44,476 nt of DNA. It comes from Nanoarchaeota archaeon (GTDB lineage: Archaea; EX4484-52; LFW-46). Under the pieces are notes generated by a model. It was given only the letters and a program-made list of their open reading frames with translations, did not search any database and had not been told where the DNA came from. The translations under genes were made by a program, and so were the position numbers. Within the stretch, counting starts at the first letter, position 1; every line of letters begins with the position of its first letter. Shown in pieces: positions 39,631 to 44,476 of this stretch. The stretch is from the NCBI GenBank assembly GCA_018897155.1, contig JAHILE010000016.1, positions 1 to 44,476 of the forward strand, given 5' to 3'.

Positions 39631-40293
39631 TCAATCTTTCAGAAGATTCATTATGGCATCTTTCGGCGTCTTTGACTGGGTGATGTGCGAAGCAAGAAGA
39701 ACGCCTACAGCGCCAAGTTCCATTGCTTTGTCAACGTCAAGCTTGTCTTTTACGCCCGCGCCGACAAGGACTTCAGTTACTGCGCTTACAGAGCGCACTT
39801 TTTTCACAGTGTCACTTATTATCGCAGGGTTTGCGCGCGAAACAGAAACATCCCCGCCTATAAGCTCCGGCGGCTCCACTGCAACGTAATCGGGCATAAA
39901 TGCCGCAACAGCCTTTGCCTGGAGAGCATTTCCAGCGCAGACTATGGTTCTTAATCCGAGCATCTTTGCTTTTGCAATAGCCTTTTCGATTTCTTTTAGC
40001 TCAAGCGTTTTTTCGGAGTGGTTTATCAGAGTGCCCTTTGCTCCGGCGGCCTTTACTGTTTCTGCAAGAGTCGCACCGGTATGCGCCCCGAAGTCAGAAG
40101 AGTCAATATGCTCTGCAAAGACATCGATGTCGCATTCTTCAGAAACGCGGTATATGTCCGCAGCCTGCACAGCCACGATTATCTTGATTTTTTCTTTTTC
40201 AGAAATATCTGCGGCAGTTTTTGCCAGCCACATAGCATTCTGTCCTGTTGCAGACTCATACGCTTTGAAATTTATCACGATTAAGGGCTTCAT
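39631..40293 (-). CDS. tpiA: Triosephosphate isomerase (archaeal type)
   Basis: The 220-aa enzyme fits the short archaeal TIM. It has an opening VINFKAYESATG with the substrate-binding Asn-Phe-Lys (about residues 7-9), TLINHSEKT holding the catalytic His (about 88-96), VAVEPPELIGG with the catalytic Glu (about 136-146), and GAGVKDKLDV plus a GVLLASHIT phosphate loop. It interconverts glyceraldehyde-3-phosphate and dihydroxyacetone phosphate, supplying the aldolase/phosphatase. TTATATATAG about 27 bp before the ATG suggests a leaderless mRNA, with the MFS and galT genes following in the same operon. Confidence 0.95.
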   Translation of the reverse strand: MKPLIVINFKAYESATGQNAMWLAKTAADISEKEKIKIIVAVQAADIYRVSEECDIDVFAEHIDSSDFGAHTGATLAETVKAAGAKGTLINHSEKTLELKEIEKAIAKAKMLGLRTIVCAGNALQAKAVAAFMPDYVAVEPPELIGGDVSVSRANPAIISDTVKKVRSVSAVTEVLVGAGVKDKLDVDKAMELGAVGVLLASHITQSKTPKDAIMNLLKD

Positions 40294-40446
40294 CTTGAAA
40301 CTATGGGATTTGAACTATATATAATTATCCAGAAATCGACCACTGTGCAGAGACTAAACAAACTTATTTATACCGCTAACCACAATATATGAACATCCAA
40401 TAGCAAAGCCTATTGTTGATCAATATAATCGCACGCAGTGGGGAGT

Positions 40447-41187
40447 ATGAACAATCTGGATATCAATCAAAAAGTAATAAGCAATATTGTAAAGCAGCTG
40501 CGTATTAATCCCATTGATGCGATGCAAAGGAAAAAGCCAAAGAATGTGCTTCTTATTTCTGCAGATTATCTTCCTAAAGACGTCTCGAATGTTGCGCTCC
40601 AGTGCAAGAGCCTTGCAGACGGTTTGGTTGACCGCGGTGTTAATGTTCATGTAGTTAGCGTTGACGACTGGAAGGCAGGACAGACTGTTGAAATGGGTGC
40701 AGTCAAAGTGCATTATGTCGGAAACACCATCAAAGCATATTCTCCGCTGACCTGGGCGCTCACAATCGGAATGGATATCTGCAGGGTTGCTGCAGACATA
40801 TATCATAGCGAAGGCAATATCGACTTGATACACGCGCATGACTGGATGATGTTTCCTGTAGGGCTAAATCTTCAGACTGCGCTTAAGCGGCCGCTTATAG
40901 TCAATTATTATTCGCTTCAGGATCACCGCGCTCCGGGCGTAATGAACGGCTATACTGAGGCTGTAAAACAGATAGAATGGCGAGGCAGCGCAGAATCAAG
41001 GCGCATACTCGTCAATGAAGATTGGATGAAGCGCGAGCTGATAAACTATTATTCTCCGCCAAAGAACAAGGTCAATGTCATAGGCCCGAAAGGCGATGGT
41101 TGGACAAAGGACATTGTGCGCGATTATTCATGGGTTATGAAGAACTGGTGGGGAGATGAACAAGTAACAGCAGACATAAAACGCTAA
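40447..41187 (+). CDS. Half-size GT-B glycosyltransferase (N-terminal domain only)
   Basis: The 246-aa protein aligns to the N-terminal Rossmann half of GT4/GT5 enzymes. It has KNVLLISADYLPKDVSNVALQCKSLADGL (about residues 31-60), the LIHAHDWMMFPVGL motif (about 126-140), and the pre-linker RRILVNEDWMKRELINYYSPPKNKVNVI (about 190-217). It stops where the nucleotide-sugar-binding C-terminal half should begin. It is therefore unlikely to be a complete enzyme alone. It could dimerise with the full-length GT4 encoded just downstream, or bind an acceptor such as glycogen. The start ATG is 40447; a GTG at 40438 is also possible. Confidence 0.8.
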   Translation: MNNLDINQKVISNIVKQLRINPIDAMQRKKPKNVLLISADYLPKDVSNVALQCKSLADGLVDRGVNVHVVSVDDWKAGQTVEMGAVKVHYVGNTIKAYSPLTWALTIGMDICRVAADIYHSEGNIDLIHAHDWMMFPVGLNLQTALKRPLIVNYYSLQDHRAPGVMNGYTEAVKQIEWRGSAESRRILVNEDWMKRELINYYSPPKNKVNVIGPKGDGWTKDIVRDYSWVMKNWWGDEQVTADIKR

Positions 41188-41202
41188 TGAGGACGGTGAT
41201 TC

Positions 41203-41340
41203 TGAAAATCATCTCATTTCGTTCGTTCGAAGCTATTTCGAGACATACTCGAAAAAGCCGAGAGCCCGAGCGAACGGATTTCATTTTTTCAAAGCATAAG
41301 AGGACTCAAAAATGAAAATCATCTCGTTAAAACTCGAAGC
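41203..41340. repeat. Imperfect direct repeat between the two glycosyltransferases
   Basis: TGAAAATCATCTC occurs at 41203-41215 and again at 41313-41325. Each is followed within 12-20 bp by TCGAAGCT-type sequence and TTTC. CGTTCGTTCG (about 41220) can also pair with CGAGCGAACG (about 41267) as a hairpin. The second copy ends near the start of the GT4 gene. It may be a decayed duplicated 5' region or a regulatory array. Confidence 0.45.
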
Positions 41341-41373
41341 TTTTCATTTTGCGTATGCAATTGGTGAAACAAA

Positions 41374-42597
41374 ATGAAAATACTGCATTTATCATGGGAG
41401 TATCCGCCATACAAGGTCGGCGGCCTGGCTACTCATGTCGAGGAACTGACGCGCGCACAGGTAAAGCAAGGGCATGAGCCGATTGTTGCCACATGCGCGT
41501 TTGAGGGAAAAGAAGGCTATGAAAATGTCGAAGGAGTCCATGTTTTCCGCTTTGATGCAGACCGAATTCCTGCAGAAGATTTTCCGTCATGGGCTCTTCA
41601 GATGAACAGCCTTATGCAGAATCAAGCATCTCAGGTGATGTCCGAATTTAGGGATATTTCATTGATACACACTCATGACTGGCTCTCTGCAACTTCTGCA
41701 ATTGCCCTAAAGCATATTTACAGGATTCCTCTTGTTTCGACAATCCATTCGCTTGAAGTCGGAAGGCGCGGCGGAATATACGATGACCGCCAGAAGCTGA
41801 TAAATGATCTTGAAGGAAGAATGGTCTTTGAATCCTGGCGCGTTCTGGCCTGCTCTGAATATATGAAGCGAAGCGTCAGCTCGCAATTTTCAGTTCCGTG
41901 GGATAAAATTGAGGTTATACCAAACGGAGTAAACACAGAGAGATTCAAAGCTCCTGAGAATTATTTGCAGGAAAAAAGCCGATATGCTCTAACGCATGAA
42001 AAAATCGTATTTTTTGTCGGCAGGCATGTGTGGGAAAAAGGCGTTGATGTTCTTATCGGTGCAGTTCCTGAAGTTCTCCGGAAATGTCCTGATGCGAAAT
42101 TCGTGATAAGCGGCAAAGGATATATGACTGACAAATGCAAGAAGCTGGCATGGGATTTCGGGGTTGCTAACAAGGTTCTATTTACAGAATATGTTGACGA
42201 CAAAACGCTGAATCTGCTGTACCATATAGCTGATGTCGTTGTTTGCCCGTCAAGATATGAGCCTTTTGGAATAGTTCCTCTTGAGGCAATGGCCTGCAAT
42301 ACTCCCGTAATAATTTCAGATACCGGTGGGCTTAATGAAATCATCGAGCATGAGCGCGACGGCTTAAAAGTTGCTGCGAACAATTCGGAATCACTGGCAT
42401 ACAGTATAACACGAATTCTCAAAGATCCGCAGCTTGTAGAATTTATGAGAAAGAATATGCCTGAAAAAATCAAAAATGTTTATGATTGGAACAAGATTTC
42501 TGAAAAAACAACAGCAGTTTATAATCAGGTTATTTCAGAATATCAAAAAAACAATTGGAAGCCAAGAGATTCTTCGGCGCCAGCCATAAATACATAA
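41374..42597 (+). CDS. GT4 family glycosyltransferase
   Basis: The 407-aa enzyme is a complete GT-B protein. The N-terminal half has HLSWEYPPYKVGGLATHVEEL (about residues 4-24) and IHTHDWLSATSA. The C-terminal half has IPNGVNTERF (about 185-195), FFVGRHVWEKGVDVLI, and the nucleotide-sugar E-x7-E site CPSRYEPFGIVPLEAMACNTPVI (about 290-312). It likely extends alpha-glucans or other sugars from UDP- or ADP-glucose. Its neighbour upstream is a half-size relative and downstream is a GH57 enzyme, so a glycogen-like polymer is the likeliest product. Confidence 0.9.
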   Translation: MKILHLSWEYPPYKVGGLATHVEELTRAQVKQGHEPIVATCAFEGKEGYENVEGVHVFRFDADRIPAEDFPSWALQMNSLMQNQASQVMSEFRDISLIHTHDWLSATSAIALKHIYRIPLVSTIHSLEVGRRGGIYDDRQKLINDLEGRMVFESWRVLACSEYMKRSVSSQFSVPWDKIEVIPNGVNTERFKAPENYLQEKSRYALTHEKIVFFVGRHVWEKGVDVLIGAVPEVLRKCPDAKFVISGKGYMTDKCKKLAWDFGVANKVLFTEYVDDKTLNLLYHIADVVVCPSRYEPFGIVPLEAMACNTPVIISDTGGLNEIIEHERDGLKVAANNSESLAYSITRILKDPQLVEFMRKNMPEKIKNVYDWNKISEKTTAVYNQVISEYQKNNWKPRDSSAPAINT

Positions 42598-42659
42598 TGG
42601 CTTTTAAACTATTCAAATACAGTATGCTTTAATTAGTTATTAACTAAGAGGTCAAGCGA

Positions 42660-43997
42660 ATGTCTTCAATATGCTTTTATTTTCAAGTTCATCAGCCGCG
42701 AAGAATCAAGCCCGGGCATGCTATAGATACTTCTGGAATAAAGACTCCGCAGGCGTTTGAGCAGGCAATTTTTGATGATGGCAAAAATCTTGAAATACTG
42801 AAAAAAGTTTCTTCGAAATGTTATTATCCTGCGACAAATCTTCTTTTGGGCTTAATTGATGAATTTAAGGGCCAGAAGCGCAAATTCAAAATATCTTATT
42901 CTCTTTCAGGAGTTTTTCTTGACGCTTTGGAAAAGTATGACAAGAATCTTCTTGAGCTTTTCAAACAGATCGCAAAGACAAAATGCGGGGAGTTCCTTAA
43001 TGAGACGTACTATCATTCGCTTTCAAGCTTTTGGGGTGCGGGAACCGGGCGAGAGGAATTCAAAGAGCAGGTGAAGATGCATGGGGAGTGTATACGCAGC
43101 CTTCTGGGCTACAAGGCAACGGCTTTCAGGAACACCGAGCTTCTCTACAATAATCTTATTGCGAAAACAGTCGAAGAAATGGGCTATAAAGTGATGCTTA
43201 CAGAAGGCATTGAAAGAATACTGGAAGGGTGGAAGTCGCCCGAGCACATATATACCCCGCCTGAAAACATATCAAAAATTAAGGTGCTCTTGAGGAATTA
43301 CCGATTAAGCGATGATATATCTTATAGGTTCTCAGCGCAATGGTCAGGTTCATGGCCACTTACTGCAGATAAATACGCCACTTGGCTTTCAGCATGTCAG
43401 GGCGAGACAATTAATTTATTCATGGATTATGAAACTTTCGGTGAGCACCAATGGCATGATACGGGAATATTTAATTTTATGAGGTATCTTCCGCAAGAAG
43501 CCCTCAAATACCCCCATATAGACTTTGCAACGCCAAGCGAAGTTGCAAACAGATATCCAGCGCGCGGAACAATCGATGTCAACGAGTTCTCGACGATTTC
43601 ATGGGCTGATCTTGAGCGCGATGCATCTGCATGGCTTGGAAACGGTATGCAGAGATTTATTTTTTCAGAGCTTGAGCGGGTCGGAAAGCTTGTCCAGCAG
43701 TCGAAAGACCAAAAACTTATAAGCGTCTGGAGAAACCTCCAGACTTCGGATCATCTTTATTACTGTTGCACAAAACACTGGGCTGACGGCGATGTCCATA
43801 AATATTTCTCGCCATACGGGACGCCGCAGAACGCCTTTGAGGGCCTTGTTAAATCGATCACTCATCTTGAATATATTGCAAAACAGGCAATAAAGGCGGG
43901 CAACAAAAAAGCGTTTTTAAAAGAATCGCGGATTGAAGTTCCGGAATTCGCGTCAGCTCCTCACCCATACCAAGAAAGTCTCAACACATCATTATAA
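42660..43997 (+). CDS. GH57 family alpha-amylase or branching enzyme
   Basis: The 445-aa protein has GH57 signatures. It starts CFYFQVHQPRRIKP, with the His of motif 1. The nucleophile Glu lies in FLNETYYHSLSS (about residues 118-129) and the acid/base Asp in LFMDYETFGEHQW (about 255-267). AFRNTELLYNN is motif 3-like. GH57 enzymes include alpha-amylases, 4-alpha-glucanotransferases and branching enzymes; the exact activity is not clear by eye. It lies downstream of the glycosyltransferases, fitting a role in shaping glycogen. GAGGT, a good ribosome-binding site, lies about 8 bp before the ATG. Confidence 0.9.
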   Translation: MSSICFYFQVHQPRRIKPGHAIDTSGIKTPQAFEQAIFDDGKNLEILKKVSSKCYYPATNLLLGLIDEFKGQKRKFKISYSLSGVFLDALEKYDKNLLELFKQIAKTKCGEFLNETYYHSLSSFWGAGTGREEFKEQVKMHGECIRSLLGYKATAFRNTELLYNNLIAKTVEEMGYKVMLTEGIERILEGWKSPEHIYTPPENISKIKVLLRNYRLSDDISYRFSAQWSGSWPLTADKYATWLSACQGETINLFMDYETFGEHQWHDTGIFNFMRYLPQEALKYPHIDFATPSEVANRYPARGTIDVNEFSTISWADLERDASAWLGNGMQRFIFSELERVGKLVQQSKDQKLISVWRNLQTSDHLYYCCTKHWADGDVHKYFSPYGTPQNAFEGLVKSITHLEYIAKQAIKAGNKKAFLKESRIEVPEFASAPHPYQESLNTSL

Positions 43998-44020
43998 ATG
44001 AGCCTGGGCAATATTTCTTA

Positions 44021-44341
44021 ATGCTTGAAATTCAGGTCGTTCCGCAGAAGACGAAAAAATTCCTGCGCGCGGTGATATTTTTAAAGGATGCCGGGATTGA
44101 TGTTGATGCTGATGTTTCTGTTTCTTTTCAGCTGCCTGGCGGAAAAGAGATGATTTTTCTTCCGGAATCAAGCGACGCGCCAAATTACATTTATCCGGAA
44201 AGCACATCGCGTTTTGTGCACCGTATAGAAAAAGGGATATATCTTCTGCACTCAAGAAACCGCGCGCTTTTTTCGGCAAAAAAGATTGCAGTTAATGTTT
44301 TGTACAAACGCGAAAAAATTTGCATGTCTTTTGTGATTTAG
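44021..44341 (+). CDS. Hypothetical beta-rich protein (106 aa)
   Basis: The 106-aa product has alternating short hydrophobic strands (FLRAVIFLKDAG, VSVSFQLPGGKEMIFLP, YLLHSRNRALFSAKKIAVNVLY) that suggest a small beta-sandwich. No signal or membrane segment is seen. It starts 23 bp after the GH57 gene and is probably in its operon. It could be an accessory domain such as a carbohydrate-binding one, but no family is recognised. Confidence 0.6.
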   Translation: MLEIQVVPQKTKKFLRAVIFLKDAGIDVDADVSVSFQLPGGKEMIFLPESSDAPNYIYPESTSRFVHRIEKGIYLLHSRNRALFSAKKIAVNVLYKREKICMSFVI

Positions 44342-44413
44342 TCCGAGCGCCGCAAGAACCCTGCCCGCTTTAGCGGGCGGATGAATTGCGTCACCAGCTT
44401 CTAAGCGCTCGGA
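44342..44413. repeat. 72-bp structured element with 9-bp inverted ends
   Basis: TCCGAGCGC (44342-44350) and GCGCTCGGA (44405-44413) are exact inverted repeats. Inside is a perfect hairpin GCCCGC-TTTA-GCGGGC (about 44363-44378) flanked by CGCAA/TTGCG-type pairs. The inner GCGGGCGGATGAATT resembles the hairpin ends of IS200/IS605-type elements. It could be a mobile-element remnant, a terminator, or an RNA. Confidence 0.5.
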
Positions 44414-44476
44414 ATTCAAGAATCATTAGATTTTTCTTCTAGAAAACCTAAGAATAGGGCAGGGAACGAACCTTGC

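Noticed and set aside
44342-44413. Possible tRNA of about 72 nt
   Set aside because: The length and paired ends look tRNA-like, but no T-loop TTCRANY, D-arm or anticodon arm fits on either strand.
1-44476. CRISPR array, rRNA genes or complete transposon
   Set aside because: No regularly spaced repeats, rRNA-like sequence or transposase gene was seen on either strand.

Overview
The window looks like a chromosome segment from a small-genome archaeon, probably a DPANN-type lineage; I cannot name the phylum from sequence alone. The archaeal signs are these. There is a bifunctional fructose-1,6-bisphosphate aldolase/phosphatase, an archaeal-type triosephosphate isomerase, GT3 (eukaryote-like) glycogen synthase, class III-like pilin leaders, and a tRNA with a bulge-helix-bulge intron. 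Many genes have a TATA-like box about 25-37 bp before the start codon with little or no leader. Some parts look bacterial, notably a threonyl-tRNA synthetase with the bacterial editing domain but no TGS domain, and a DpnM/DpnA-like methyltransferase pair.

Layout. 0-5.3 kb holds unknown proteins and an AAA_14/DUF4143 ATPase whose promoter carries two copies of an 18-bp operator-like palindrome. 5.3-8.7 kb holds a winged-helix regulator, small membrane proteins, a tRNA-Gln(CUG) interrupted by a 20-nt intron in its T-loop, and a 616-aa orphan protein. 8.8-10.1 kb has pyrE and an archaetidylserine synthase-type gene. 10.2-13.8 kb is a decaying, disulfide-flavoured patch: two frameshifted relics, an intact membrane-anchored DsbA-like oxidoreductase, a P-loop kinase with a broken partial duplicate, and two tandem cysteine-rich pilin-like proteins. 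It is followed by a 139-bp MITE-like element with 12-bp terminal repeats and a 9-bp target duplication.

14-18.4 kb has a MscS-TM-like protein, thrS, a Fic protein whose TATA box sits inside a 10-bp inverted repeat, and MgtC. 18.6-23.6 kb is a giant secreted protein with a PHP-type metallohydrolase domain and a duplicated unknown domain of about 250 residues. 23.7-26.6 kb is a two-methyltransferase island (DpnM-like and DpnA-like). The place usually held by a restriction enzyme is taken by an overlapping winged-helix gene and a 208-aa unknown gene.

26.6-30.1 kb carries a SagB-type nitroreductase and the AmmeMemoRadiSam trio. 30.3-44.3 kb is a gluconeogenesis and glycogen region: fbp, an SDR, amylo-alpha-1,6-glucosidase diverging from glycogen synthase, a tpiA-MFS-galT operon, a half-size GT-B glycosyltransferase, a full GT4 enzyme and a GH57 amylase or branching enzyme. 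Together these would run carbon from triose phosphates to fructose-6-phosphate and on to glycogen, with debranching and remodelling enzymes beside the synthase. No CRISPR array, rRNA gene or complete autonomous transposon was seen.
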